From the NCBI GenBank assembly GCA_964035795.1, contig OZ038326.1, positions 6,623,759-6,687,758 of the forward strand: DNA of 64,000 nt, in the 5' to 3' direction. Shown one piece after another: positions 11,280 to 23,641 of this stretch. Both the position numbers and the translations under genes were made by a program. The notes below the pieces were generated by a model, which did no database searches, was not told the DNA's origin, and saw only the letters and a list, made by a program, of their open reading frames with translations. Numbering within the stretch: position 1 is the first letter of the stretch; each line of letters begins with the position of its first letter. This DNA comes from Pterobdella sp. o SKG-2022. Its lineage: Eukaryota > Annelida > Clitellata > Hirudinida > Piscicolidae.

Positions 11280-13032
11280 TTAACCGATTGTGCGGAAGAA
11301 CCAGTCATACCAACTTTGATCATAGACTATTTTTTTGGTAACTAGGTTTCTTGAGGGTGTGGGAGGCAGAGAGAACTTGGGGCTTGGGGTGTTTTGTGGT
11401 GTGTTTTGAGCTGATTTTTGTTTCTTTCCTGCAAAATAAAATTACCGATTAGTTTTTAAAGTATAAGTTTAAAAACTTGAAGAGTTAAACATAGTGATTG
11501 AACAGTTGCAACAATCTAAAGAGATCAGTCTTCAGAGGCAAAGGATTAAAAGCATTGCAAACGATGGAAAAACTATTTAAAAAACTTCTATTATTTTCTT
11601 GTTATTGTTATTAAGAGTCTAATATTAATTTTTACTATCGTTTGTATTGTTGTTGTTTTTACTATTCTTATAATACTCACCATACAGAAGCTGAATGGCC
11701 GAGATGTCATCTTGACTGAGAGCAAAGTTTTCCCTGTGGTTGTAGCCAGAAGACATCACAGAGTTTACATCGGATGAATGAGCCACGCCTAAAACGTGAC
11801 CTATTTCATGAGTGGCCAATTGGTGTAGGTTGATACCTGTTATTTGCGTTGATTGACAGGTTTAAGAATTTGAAAGCAAAAATCACCTTTGTATTTTTAC
11901 ATTATGAATACTTTCAATTGATTCAAAAATTTAAATTTTAGCGTTTAGTTTGTTGTTAAAGAAGCTGGAAAATTAATGAAAATTATGAAGATCATTGAGA
12001 ATCATGCTGCTAACCCCATTTTGTGTTGTGGTCAGTCCACGGCTCTTCATCGTCCAAGTGTATTTGCCCTATAGAAGGGTAAAAGGCATGAGCATAAGTA
12101 CCTTTTGGGTTGCAATTTTTTGTTGTTATTTAAGATTTGCTATATTTAGGTATTGTAAGTAACATTGACATTTTCCGAAATATATTAATAATTTATAGGT
12201 TTAAACAATGAATGAGTATTCAAACGTATAGTACTCTTGTTATTTTTTAATATATATAAAACATAAATTTTATTTATAAGTAATATTATTTATAAATAAA
12301 TTTAAGATGTCTCTAAAAAAGTAAAAAACATCAATTTGAGGAATTTTAATACATTTATTTTACCTCTAGCTATAATTCTCAGTAAGTATGGCTTCACCAT
12401 AAATCATTAGCATCAATTTTGTAATTTATAAACATATACCTGAAATAACATTGACAGAAACCTGAAGGTCCGTTGAATGGAAAGCCATCACCATGGTTTT
12501 TCTTCACAAAATCGATTACTATGTCGATCTTTTGGTTGTTGTCCACTCGCTCGAAAGTAATATCTGCAACGTCACTCCACTCTTTGAAAGACATTTCAAA
12601 AATTTTTTCCACTCCTGTTTTTCCTCCTAGGGTGCTCATTTGGGATGGGTAGGTGTTGATTTTGTACGTTAAATGGTGCTTTTTCCATTTTCCTGTTGAT
12701 TTCAATGGTCCATTTAAACTTTTGTTTTGAATGAAACTTTTCTATATTTGAAGTAAGAGAGTTCAAATTGAAGTTATTAATTCAAAAGCAAGAATGAATT
12801 AACTGAAATTACTCAAAGAAATATTTTTTAAAAGTTGATTAAATAAATAAAAACCTCTAATAGCATATCTTTTTCTCAAAACATGCCTTTCAGAAGCCAT
12901 TTCTTCATGTGAACTGTGTAATTTCATTTTAAGGTATTTCAATAGTTTACTCTCATGTATGTTCTGGGTAGCTCCAAAGACCAACGATTGAACGAACACC
13001 AAAATGAGAAAATGTATTGTATTGATCTTCAT
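11280..13032 (-). CDS. Short matrix-metalloproteinase-like protease (M10A), no hemopexin domain
   Basis: Secreted zinc endopeptidase gene on the minus strand. Exons: 13032-12855, about 12718-12472, 12101-12015, 11836-11681, 11428-11280. Exon 1 gives a signal peptide (MKINTIHFLILVFVQSLVFG) and a short propeptide ending in a furin-like RKRY. Exon 2 begins the catalytic domain (GKWKKHHLTYKI) and has HGDGFPFNGPSG; exon 3 has AHAFYPSIGQIHLDDEEPW; exon 4 has the zinc motif HEIGHVLGVAH and the Met-turn SVMSSGY. Exon 5 encodes a Pro/Thr/Ser-rich tail and a stop, so the architecture is matrilysin-like. Two oddities: no Cys and no PRCGxPD cysteine switch in the visible propeptide, and the exon 1 donor (phase 1) does not fit the only good exon 2 acceptors (phase 0 or 2). 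Other junctions are in phase. It may be a real gene with a missed small exon or a sequence indel, or a recently broken copy. Confidence 0.85.
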
Positions 13033-14359
13033 TCTTCAACGTCAAGTTGTAATCAAAAATACTATATTTTTTGTTTCAATCTCGAACTTAATCTATAAAT
13101 AAGAAACTGGAGCAAAGGTTAATTAAAAGAAAATTTAGAACTTGTTTAATATTTTTTGGTAACCTTCCGAGTTTCATTTTTCGAAGCTATATAAACCCGC
13201 AAGTTGGTGACTAAGGATTACAAAGACTAAGAATGACAAAACAGAAAGAATGACTTAGAACTACTAAGTCCATACCGCCTTCTATTGTATACAACAATGA
13301 GCAATAGTGAATTGTGATTCTTGAAAACAAGTGTTCAAAGCTTAACAATAGAGACTTAGAATTGGGTCTGTTGTTATATAATGATTAAACTTGTGGGCTA
13401 TTGTACAGCTAAAAAATACTTTAAAATTATGTTTTTCGATCTTTTGACAAGTTTCAGAAATGAAATTGAACAATCAAATTTTTAAACAATCTTTTGTGTT
13501 TGAATTTAAAAGAACTTCCCAAATAATCGAATAATATTCAAAAAATCAATCACTAAAAAAATTTTTTTCAATTTTTTCTTTTAAAACAACTTGAGTTTTT
13601 GAGCAATCTCTCAAGTGCACCAGCTACCTCCATTACTTCTCCATACTTTTGAGTTCTTCGAGCCAAAATAAATATTTTATTGAAATTGCTTTTTGGGTTA
13701 TTTTAGTCCATTTGTTTTTTGGGAAGTTATGTCTTTTATTGAAAACAAAAAAATAAAAAATATATAGTTACAATTTTATAAAAATGAAGTAAAATAAAAA
13801 TAAAAAAAATAAATTTAGTTTTTCGAGACATCTTATGTGTTTTTTAAAATTAAATTTTCTCGATTATTTCGAAAATGGGAAGATTTTAGATAGATATATT
13901 TTTCAAAAAACTAAAATTTTCGAAAAATTCAATTTTTCCATTATTCATTAGTATATCTTTTTCATTTTACAAAAAAATTGATAAAAATAAATGCTAAGAT
14001 AAACTTACATTTCCAAGTTAAGAAAAATAATAATCTAACCCTTCTCATACTAGAATTATACTTTTTTTTTAGCATTTATTTTGTCACATGCAGACATGCT
14101 CTTATTTCACATTATTTTTTCACCAAAATCCCTTAAAACGGCAAAAAATGCTAAAAAACTTGAATAAACAATACTTTTTTATTGTTTTTATTTTAATTAA
14201 AAAAACTGTTATTATATTTGGGTGACGAAATGTACTCATTATATAGGTTCAGAAGCATTTTAAAAACTTATTTTGGAAGTTATGACTTGAAATGATTAGG
14301 AAAAGGCGCATGAAGTAGATGTACAGCATAAAAGTTCCCAAAGGTGTATTAGTTTTATC
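13033..14359. other. AT-rich stretch with no gene seen
   Basis: Presumed upstream region of the metalloproteinase gene followed by very AT-rich DNA (A/T runs near 13740-14170). Nothing else recognised. Confidence 0.45.
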
Positions 14360-14980
14360 TTTTGGTAATCTATTCTTTTAGCCCAAAGACTCTTGTCTCT
14401 CATTGCTCTAGCCAGACCCTTTGTTTCTGTCCCACAGCTTCTGACCAACCTGTCAACGAATGTCTTTCTCTGTTGACACTGCCACGTCTTGGTTCCCAGA
14501 GTACAAGATCTGCAACGACTTCGTCACTCCTGCTAAAGCAGTACTCAGTAAACCTCAAACATCTCTGTCTGATCACGTCGAAAATTTTCGGCAGACCCAA
14601 GTAAAGCACTTTATTGGAGACATTGCTTTTTAGCTAATCCTTGAGGTTGCTCTGAGCAGTCTCATATAACATTCGTCCAGTTTTTTCTCGAGACTATTTG
14701 TTAAGGTCCAAGCTTTGCGCCCATATAACAGAATTGCTTCTACAGTCGCTTTAAAAACTATTATTTTGAGCTAATGCTGTAAACTTGAAGTCCATATTTG
14801 TGATAAATTGTTTGACGCTTCTCACGCTATCGTCTTTTGAGGCTCACATCTTTTCCGTTGAATCTCAAGATCCCAGCTACCTATAAGCATTAACGCATTT
14901 GATTCTATTGCCATCGGCTGTTATGATTTTATTTATATAATTTTGAGTTGTTTTAGGGGAAGTTGTGTTGCTCTACTATG
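14360..14980 (-). mobile_element. RTE-like LINE, C-terminal fragment
   Basis: On the minus strand the frame reads VLYLGLPKIFDVIRQRCLRF, then FSRSDEVVADLVLWEP, which is the well-known C-terminal block of one group of invertebrate RTE-like LINE proteins (R..RLRFAGHC....E.VSDL.LWEP). Upstream on the same strand, LDECYMRLLRAT continues the family pattern but in a shifted frame. It is truncated and frameshifted, so inactive. Local GC content is higher than in flanking DNA. Confidence 0.75.
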
Positions 14981-15141
14981 TTGGCTGTTGGGCTACTGAA
15001 TAAAGTAATTTAGGAAATTCGAGAAATTTAAACTAATGTTTTATTATATTAATGAAGATTAAATAATTTTATTAATTTGAAACTTTTAATTTGATTAACT
15101 TAACTAGCCTATTAACACAAAATGATTTTATCAAACACTTT

Positions 15142-15253
15142 TATTAACTGAATAATAACATGAAGCCTTTCGTAATTTGAACTCACATTATCAAGTATAC
15201 TTGACAATGTGAGTTCAACTTACGAAAGGCTTCATGTTATTATTCAATAATAA
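15142..15253. repeat. Foldback hairpin element
   Basis: Arms of about 56 bases with few mismatches fold around CAAGTATACTTG at 15192-15203. The arm includes AAGCCTTTCGTAA and CTCACATTATCAAG, related to the core of the other hairpins. A related but unpaired copy follows at 15350-15480, including CTTGATAATGTAAGTTCA and TTACGAAAAGCTT. Confidence 0.8.
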
Positions 15254-15689
15254 TGCAAGCAGAAAAATATTGAAGGAGCAACTCAGTGAACATGCAAGAA
15301 ATTTTGACAATGTTTCCATGGAAGTCAGTAACGTCCTTATATTTGTACCTCCACTTGATAATGTAAGTTCATCTTACGAAAAGCTTGGTGGAATAAAATA
15401 AACTCGCAAAAGTGTTTTCAATTGAATATTTAAGTTTGGCCCGAAGAATTAAAATGTTATTATTCAGTTAACAAAAATGTTTGGTAAAATCGTTTTTTGT
15501 TAAACTTTCAGTTCTTCAATAAAATAATTTAAATAAGCTACATTTTTTTAAATTTTAAAATATTGTTTTTGGTTTTATACATTATATGAAAAAATTGAAT
15601 CTATGACTTTTTGCATTAATTTACATTCTTTGTTGATACTATTCTCATTAGTGTTCATTATCCTGTTGTTCAAAATGCGCAGTCGATCA

Positions 15690-15770
15690 AAAAACACAAG
15701 CCACAACCTCACAAAAACATATTTGATTGGTTGCCAAAGATTCACAAAATAAATAAAAAAATTCATTTAT
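15690..15770 (-). repeat. Single arm of the 56.3-kb inverted repeat family
   Basis: GCCACAACCTCACAAAAACA, GATTGGTTG and TTCACAAAATAAAT match the arms of the inverted repeat at 56257-56512. Only one arm is seen here. Confidence 0.5.
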
Positions 15771-16071
15771 TCCAGTATTATTAATCATAAAATAATATTT
15801 ATATGAAAAATTTTGTTTTATAATCAAAATTAAACGCTCAGAACGACGATTTATTGTAACATGACTCATCCAGGAGTGTTATGCTTGCGGTAATATCGCT
15901 TACGAATTAAAGCTTGCGGCGAGCGAAAAAGTTTGCAATATTTTCTTTTTTCGACCAGTACGATCTTTTTTGCTATATATATCAAATAATATATTTTAAA
16001 AAAACATACTAATTTTTATTTTTATCCATAATTTTTATTGTTCAGTAAAATCTTAAAATACACAAAAACGA

Positions 16072-16173
16072 CACGGAATTGTATAAAGATAAACATAGGG
16101 TTTTAAACTTTATTGAATTGCGAAGCTTTTCGAAACTAATGTCTCATCAGCAGGCAATAAACACGGAATTGTT
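16072..16173 (-). repeat. Short element between 12-bp direct repeats, with a hammerhead-like core
   Basis: ACACGGAATTGT occurs at 16072 and again at 16162. Between them the minus strand reads CTGATGAGACATTAGTTTCG followed by AAA, containing the two conserved hammerhead blocks CTGATGA and GAAA, and flanking TTTATTG/CAATAAA can pair. The inner stem would be only about two pairs, so a working ribozyme is doubtful. Confidence 0.35.
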
Positions 16174-16544
16174 TTTAAATATTCATTAAAGATTAACAAT
16201 GTTTCCAGAATAGTCTGTCATAGTTTCGATCTGTGAAAATAAATCGAAAACATCGTGTTTGAAAATTTTTTAATCGGAAATTGATAATATTCAATTTCCT
16301 GTGTGTTACTTCGACAGATCTGTTTGTGTGGTTACGAATTATTTTTTTGAATATTACTTAATTGTTTTTTGAAATAGTTTGATTTTCAACAATAATATTA
16401 CTAATAACACATATGTTCTTCGATAAAATTTTAATGTTACTTGCTTCCAAACTCTTTTTTAGAATATTTTTTTCTTCTGCAGAAGTTTTTGGAAAAGAAA
16501 AGCTTTTTCTCTTTCTAAACAATACTTTTGGAAATACTATCTTT

Positions 16545-16607
16545 TCATTATTATTATTATTATTATTATTATTACTACTATTATTATTATTATTATCATT
16601 ATTATTA
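16545..16607. repeat. (ATT)n microsatellite
   Basis: About twenty ATT units with a few ACT and ATC changes, just before the first frame of the LINE that follows. Confidence 0.85.
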
Positions 16608-16616
16608 GGTAAATCT

Positions 16617-19480
16617 ATGGTCGATAAAATGTCCGCCATCGCAAATATTATATCCGAGATTGATATAATTCAGACAGCGCTCAGCACATTACGTAGCAAT
16701 GTCTTAGACTTTTTAAAGTCTGAAGAGCCCTCGGTTCCCAAAAAAAGAGGGCGAAAACCGAAGACGATTACATCTTCAACATCTCAATCAGCAATCCATA
16801 CTTCCTCGACCACTTTATCTTTATCTTTCTGTTCGACCATTCCATCTCTTTCAATTACTTCTTCTACATTTTCTCCAGCTACCACATTTTCTTCGACTAG
16901 TTCATCTTCAGCCACCTCTTTGACTAGTTCATCTTCATCAACCTCAGCTTTAACAACTTCTTCAACTTCATCTTCAAGCAAGACATCTTCAACCTCTTCA
17001 CCTTCTGCTTCTACAACGACTTCATCTCTTAGTTCATTTAAAAAATTTTCCATCGTTAATTTCCCTCGAAGCATTAACGCCAACCAATTCAATCACATCT
17101 ATTCTTACTACTAACTCATTTCAACTTACTTACAGCACTATTATCAAATCAAAAAACATGCACACCCTCTCTCATCCATCCACTAACAAAATTTCACACT
17201 CACTCCTTCCCATCCAACATGAAATCCCTTCTATTAAAAAACCCCACCCATTATTAAATATTCCACCAGAGTTATCTCAACCACAGGTGAGACAAGTGAA
17301 TTGTGCAGGAGATTGGTCTCGTCCATCAACTTTTCACAACAAGCCTTCAAATCTTTTTTTAAGCATGATCGAGAGTCTACTAATGCCGTTGTCTGGAAAG
17401 CATACAAGAAATCGACAGAGAAACTTTTGACTCCGATCACTATCTTATTTTATGCAGTCTCAACCTCGCTCCTCCTCTTCTTCCCCCTCGCATTGTAATT
17501 TCCCGCTTCTTTGAAAACTTTGATGATGCTGTCTTCGAGAAAGATCTCAGACATATCCATAATACACTAACTAACCTTTCCGATGTTCCAGTTGAAGAAT
17601 TTCTTACAACAATGAACGACTCCTTTCAATCACTTATTGACCACCATGCCCCCTTTCGCACCCACATCTTTCACCCCAGCAGTCACTCCCACCACAAGCT
17701 ATCCACTGACGCCATTGCCGCCAAAAGAAAAAGACGAAAACTTGAAAGAAAAATTTCCCTATTGTTAAGGTCATCCAAGCCTGTTCCAGCCAGTCTTTTT
17801 GCTGCCCTCAAGGAATCTCGTAAGACTGCTCGCGCTCTCATCGTGCTGATTATTTTAACAACATGCTTGCATCTGTCAAACCAAACTCGAAAGTTTTTTT
17901 GGAAAACTGCCAACTCCATCCTACATAGATCCCCTTCTTCTCCGCCACGCAGCTCTTCAGAAGCTAGCAATCTTGTGAATACCTTTAGTAGCTTTTTTAA
18001 AGAGAAAATCGCTCTTATTCACAAATCTTTGCCAACGTCCATTTCGTGCTGCACAGACCCTATCTAGCAGAAAATCGAACACCACTCTCTTATTTTTCAT
18101 TTGTCAGTATTGAAGAAGTGAGTAGGCTAATTCGCTCTTTACCCAACAAATCTTCTCCACTAGACTTAATCCCCACATCTAATTTAAAACGCTTTTCTCA
18201 CCTCTTTGCTCTAATAATTTCCAAACTCACCAACTTGTCTTTTTCACAAGCAATATTCTCCGCCTCCTTCAAAACAGCACAAGTTCTCCCTTTGCTTAAG
18301 AAAGGCAATTTGGACCCTACCATTCCTTCGAACTACCGCCTTATTCCTAACTTGAGCACCATTTCAAAAATTATCAAAAGACTCGTTCTTTCCAGAATAA
18401 CTTCTTACGTTTCATCATCTTCTAATTTTAATCCTCTCCAATCAGCATATCACAAGCACCACTCAACAGAAACCACACTCTTACGCATCACTGACAGTCT
18501 TTGCAACATCTGCGCTACTGGACATGCAGCCGTTTTAGTTTCGCTAGACCTTTCTGCTGCTTTTGACACTATCGATCACAATATCTTAATTGATATTTTG
18601 AATAGACACTTCAATATTTCAGCTCTCGCTCTTTCTTGATTTCACTCTTACCTCTCTCAACGTTCTCAGTTCGTTAAAATGGACAATTTCTCTTCTTCTC
18701 TTACATCACTCAACTCAGGCGTGCCGGAGGGCTCCGTTCTGGGACCAATCCTCTTCTCTCTTTATACATCACCCATGTGTAGCATTATTATACAGAACGA
18801 CTTGCTTTTTCACCAGTTCGCTGATGACATCACTCTTTTCACCGGAGTCTCTCACCCAGCTCCTAGCCCCACTCTTCTTAAATTATCCAGTTGCTTTAAA
18901 CTCCTGGTTTTCCCAAAGCCAACTGAAACTAAACCCTACTAAGAGTGAGATGATGTTTGTCGGCAGCTCTCGTCTTTTAGCATAATACAATCTCTCTTCT
19001 GTGGTAACTCTCGACGGCACCACACTTCCTATATCTTCCAAGCTCAAAATCTTAGGTTTCATCTTAGATTCAAATTTGAACTTTGCTTACTTTATTTCTC
19101 AAATAATCCAATCTTCCAATTTCCATATCTATGCCATAAAACAAGTACGCAAATTTTTACCTCTTTCCACTGCTAATACCCTCTTTATCTCCCTAGTTCT
19201 TTCCAGATTGGACTACTGTAATTCTCTTCTTTGCGGGCAGCCAAACTATCTTTCATGCAAACTTCAAGCCCTTCAAAACCACGCGGCCAAGACGGTTCTT
19301 CAAGCTGATTATTTCAGCTCTTCTAGCGACTGTCTCGATCGTTTGCACTGGTTACCTGTATATAGAGCCAGTCATAATACAGTAGATTTTCATTCTTTCC
19401 AGCCCCTCACGTTTTAGCCTTCAATCCACACACACCTAGTCATTCCTTTCGTTTGCCCCTTTTTTCTTCCCACTAATTTG
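16617..19480 (+). mobile_element. CR1/jockey-like LINE, decayed, with ORF1-like and reverse-transcriptase frames
   Basis: The 5' part (16617-17114) encodes a basic KKRGRKPK motif and then a Ser/Thr-rich tail, an ORF1-like protein. From 17612 the frame is that typical of the region before reverse transcriptase (FWKTANSILHR, FSSFFKEKI). RT follows from 18046: SSPLDLIPTSNLKRF, SLDLSAAFDTIDHNIL, SGVPEGSVLGPILFSLY, and the catalytic box as FADD near 18819. A C-terminal part follows to 19417. The frame is broken by several stops and shifts (for example near 17114, 18067, 18639 and 18942), and no endonuclease domain is visible, so it is inactive. GC is clearly higher than in neighbouring DNA. Confidence 0.88.
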
Positions 19481-19519
19481 ATTTTCTGAGAAAAAAATGC
19501 TAAAATTATGTATTAAGGT

Positions 19520-19865
19520 TATGAGACTTAAGCATGAGGTGGGTTTTTAAGCACTTGTTATTGTGGAGGTTATGGATTTGAGGTGATTTGGTAAGTTGTT
19601 CCAAAGAATTGGAGCAGTAACTTCAAATCTTCTGTTCCCCAAAATGATGTTAGCTCTCACTCTTGCTATGTCCATTGTGTTCGATGATCTGAGTCTTTTT
19701 CTTTTAGGCAATAAAGACACAGTTGATAATTTCGATGAAAGATAAGAAGGGCTTTCCATTTTGAGACATTTATGTACTTTTAGTATCATCTTATATAGAA
19801 TTCTTTCTTCAATTTCAAGCTTAGAAAGACAAAGTGGCTATTCGAAAAATTATCACTCACCATCG
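19520..19865 (-). mobile_element. LINE 3' fragment, opposite strand
   Basis: The minus-strand frame reads ERILYKMILKVHKCL, PSYLSSKL and FEVTAPILWNNLPNHLKS, matching the C-terminal pattern of CR1-like LINE proteins (P.LWN.LP..L). It abuts the end of the plus-strand LINE tail to tail, so two separate insertions met here. Confidence 0.7.
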
Positions 19866-20332
19866 TGCAAAGCAACGGCCAGGCCAGTGGGAATGTGATT
19901 AGCTTGCAGTCTGTGTACATATTGCAGTTTTCAAATTTTTTTTTGCTTATGAGAAAATTCTACAAGGTTCCAAGTTTGGAAATGCTTTTTTTCTTTTCGG
20001 GAGAGAATGATATAATTTCACAAAAAAAAATTTCACTTCATATACCGTTCGCATGTTTGTATTTATTTTTCTTTTTTAAAATAAAAACTTTTTGAAGATA
20101 GTTATTCGAGTGTATCCAAAATTTCTCAATCCAAAGTATCCAAAAGTAAAATGTTTCTATCTAAAACAAATCTAGTCAACTTGACAACAAAATTCTAATG
20201 AATATTAATTATCCCCCTTTTATAACCAAACTATTTATAAAATAGGAGTTAGCCTTTCATCATCCTCACTAGAAAATGACTAGTGGAACGTCTATTTCAG
20301 TATTTGATATCATTCAGTCAATAGTAGATGTT

Positions 20333-21095
20333 TAAAATGTTAAAATATTATTATTTAAAATAATTTCGCAAGTTTATTTCAAAATTTGATAACTTAGTAC
20401 AATAACATACAAGAACTACTTCTTTTAGGATGATTTCGGATTTTTTGCTTTACATAGAAAGAAGATAAATTGTGAATATCAACAATTTCATTTTACGCAA
20501 CTACAAAAATTACAAAGATAAACACTTGATGGTTTTTTGGGAGTAATAAAGGCCTGCATTACTTGGATGAAAATTCTATAAAATATGAAAAAAAAATATC
20601 ATCATTTAATTAATATCAAAGAATGTAACAATAAAGAAAAAGATAAGCAATTTCTGGTTTCAATTGTGATGATGTGGAAGTCCCATTGAAGAAAAAAGAT
20701 GAAGACAATGAAGTTGTTCAAATTTTGTCTAAAATTAACATTTGATTGCTCAAAATATTTTATCTGAAGTTTTCTCTATATATATCTGTGTATGATTGCG
20801 TTCATATCTCTTGGTTTACGAAAACTCAATTCCACAAATCTAAATGTCTCAATTTAAACCATAGTTATGAATTGTAAAATGTTTATTATATTTTTATGCA
20901 TAAGCGACGTTTGGAAAAGTCATTTTTATTCAATTGAAAATGGTGGATATTTCTTGAAAAACGCTTTTAAGATAGTTCACCAGTTTTTCAACAAAGGTTT
21001 ATCCAATTTTACTCCATCAATCGTAAACATTTTTTTTTCGGTTTTTTCTGCCATGTGATTTAAGTTCATAATCATATGAAACTGTTAAAAATTAG
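20333..21095 (+). repeat. Copy 1 of an inverted, dispersed duplication
   Basis: The stretch from about 20485 to 21095 reappears in inverted orientation at 38905-39510 with very few differences. A further 40 bases or so match outside, with about 125 bases absent from the other copy. A 63-codon frame at 20867-21058 is predicted identical in both copies, which shows the copy is recent rather than that the frame is a gene. No terminal inverted repeats or polyA tail were identified. Confidence 0.8.
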
Positions 21096-21598
21096 GCGAA
21101 AAACTTAAAATAAAAAAAATACTATGTCTCTGAAGGATTATATTAGTTTTATCATAAAATAAGTTCCAAACTTTGGTAAACGATTTTGAGGACTAAAGAA
21201 AATACTATACTAACTTCCTTTAATTATTTTCAACCCCGGTTCAACTTCCATACAATTGACACGCTGTTTGGTTGAAAAGTAGATAACTTTTATTAAATAA
21301 TTTACGCTGTAAGCTAAATAAAATCTAAATCACAATCGTAACAAAAAATTAAAACGAATAAATAATATTACAGTTTCAAAAGATGTCAATGAAATTGAAC
21401 GCTGTATTGTCAAAACCAAAGTATTTTGGAAAGTTTTTTGAAAGTTTCATAATAAGGTATGGTTTCACAAAAAAGATGATTGAATTTGTAAAATAAGCGT
21501 GTTTTTAAAAACAAAATTCTCATCAGTTCAAAATTATTGTGCGAAGTGTTCATTAGAATGTATAATGTAGTTAACGAGCCGGGTATGAACCAATATTT

Positions 21599-23641
21599 TC
21601 AATTCAAAAAAGCATTGCTCTTTTTATTTTCAATGGTTGAGGTTTTTTTCAAAGTTGAACAGAAAGGGTATTGAGAAGTGGTACGTATGTAGAATATTCC
21701 TTGGAGTCTGGGATCACAGTAGTACCCGAACCTCTGAGAAGATAATTTGCAACTCTCCTGTCAAATGCATTCATGTTAAACCCAAAATATATTCCTAAAA
21801 CTATGAAATTAAGCATCAATTACTGTACCCTTTTGTTGATATTGGTGCACTGTTTGACTCGAAAGCAGTCGTTGTTTATTGATGCGATCATGAAGTCTAC
21901 TGCAGCTTTGTGGTTGCAATGGCCATCAAAAACTGTTCAGTTGCGTTTAATTGTATTAACTCTGTGCAAGTTATTTCTTCGAGTAGTAGTTCGTTTATTT
22001 TGAAGCATGAAACATTTTTAAAAATTTAAATTTTCTGCATGTTCAAACTTGTTTTCCAAAAGTTTTGAAACATTTTTACGATCAATTTGTGGCAGAGCGC
22101 ATTTGGAAAAACACATTTTTTAAATCTATCTTATTTTATCAGATGAAATGTAAATTTGAATAATTTATTATGCATTTTTTCAGAACATGTATTTTTCAAG
22201 CTGAGTGAGTTCAAACCGAATCCATAATTAAACATACGTTCAAGCTTACAAGAAATTATGTATTAAGGAGCTTCGGCTAGGAAGATAACATATGTAGAAA
22301 TGATCATCCATACTTCTCATAAAAAAGTGCTCGTAAAAAATAAAATAATTTAATTCTCACATCCACACATAGGTTGTAGGAATCCACGGTTTGGGTAGAA
22401 ATCAACATGGCCCAAAGGAGAATCATAACCAAAAAACCTGTCAGTGTGGATCACATCGACGAAGTCTGCATTCTTTTTCGACAAACCTTGTGAAAACAAC
22501 ATAGATTTTTTTCAAAAAACGATGAAATTTTTTCTAGATAATTGAATACTCTAAATTTAATTCTCATCTCACCAAATTTTTGCTTTTCGAAGATTGGGCC
22601 AGCAGGATCTAACGCTAGTTGTAGAAAATGAAATAAAAAGTTAGTGAATGTTTAACTGATAAAGATTTTTTCAAAAAGTACAAAGTAAAGCACCAGTGAT
22701 ACGGTTGAAATGGGTCCTTCTGCCCACCTGACCACACAAGTGAGCTCCAAGACTGAACCCGATGCACCACGTGTATAACTTCTCCTTTCTTGAAGCTTTA
22801 ATTTTCTCCAACACCTGGTGATTATGTGTCCATTTTAAGTAAACTGATTAAATTGCAAAAATTTGAAATTCTAGAATATCAAATTATTTACTTTAGCAAC
22901 GTGGGCTCCAACACTTTGTATATCGGAAGCTGCTTGGGTGTAAATTCTCTGGTTCGCAAGATTTTTCCAATTCACCAAAAGGATATGAATGTTGTACTAT
23001 AAATAAAAAATATTAATGCAAAAATGTTTTAGAATTTTTTTAATTATTTTTAATTATTCTCTGAAGATAGTTTCGAATAATTTTGAGTTAATTGGATGAA
23101 AGGTAATAATAAAGCTTCAACAAATCTTTAAAAAATTAATTGAATGCATACTTTTTTGAAAAACTCGTCTCTAAGCTCTTTTACCCAGGGTTCTCCAATA
23201 CTACTCATCCAACCATGAACAATTATATAAAGCTTTTTGTTTTCTTGAAATTTTTGCTGCAAAATAATTACCAAAATTTTCAAGATTTAAAGTCTTTTAT
23301 TATTAATAGTTATGTCTAATAAAATAAAACTCGCCAAAGGAATGGTATTTAAAGTAAAATTGATTGGTTCTTGGGCGTTTTCATCGGTCCACAACTCATA
23401 AATAGGTTCGTTTTCGTTTTGGGGACAAGTGGGCAGTGGATTGAAAAGCGAATAAGGGTTTTGGAAACACTCTTTTATGTTCTCACAACATACATTGGGT
23501 ATCGGTCTGAAATATATGGAATTTTATTAGAATATTTGTGAAAAAATAGAACAATGTAGGTATAAAAACATACTTCTCCCAGATGGAGTGAACTGACTGC
23601 ACAAGTAAATAAAATAAAAATAATTTTGAAAGAAACATCAT
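21599..23641 (-). CDS. Lipase A: secreted pancreatic-lipase-family enzyme
   Basis: Secreted alpha/beta-hydrolase expected to cleave lipid esters, possibly phospholipids. Nine exons: 23641-23574, 23506-23335, 23256-23152, 22996-22892, 22814-22694, 22614-22573, 22486-22361, 21932-21829, 21757-21599; 1002 bases, 333 residues, all phases consistent. Exon 1 is a signal peptide ([19 protein letters not shown]). HGW in exon 3, nucleophile Ser in GFSLG (exon 5), Asp in ALDPAGP (exon 6), [10 protein letters not shown] and GHVDFYPN (exon 7), His in [10 protein letters not shown] (exon 8). The last exon reads [20 protein letters not shown]. There is no PLAT domain. Intron 2 appears to use a GC donor (TTG then GCGAGT). 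It is the only cluster member on the minus strand and has the shortest introns. Confidence 0.92.

Noticed and set aside
16784..17092. Acidic minus-strand frame opposite the Ser/Thr-rich LINE frame
   Set aside because: It is the mirror of a repetitive TCT/TCA-rich coding stretch; composition alone explains the open frame.
20867..21058. 63-codon frame, identical to one at 38938-39129
   Set aside because: It lies in a recent duplicated repeat, so identity reflects copying. No start context, domain or splice support.
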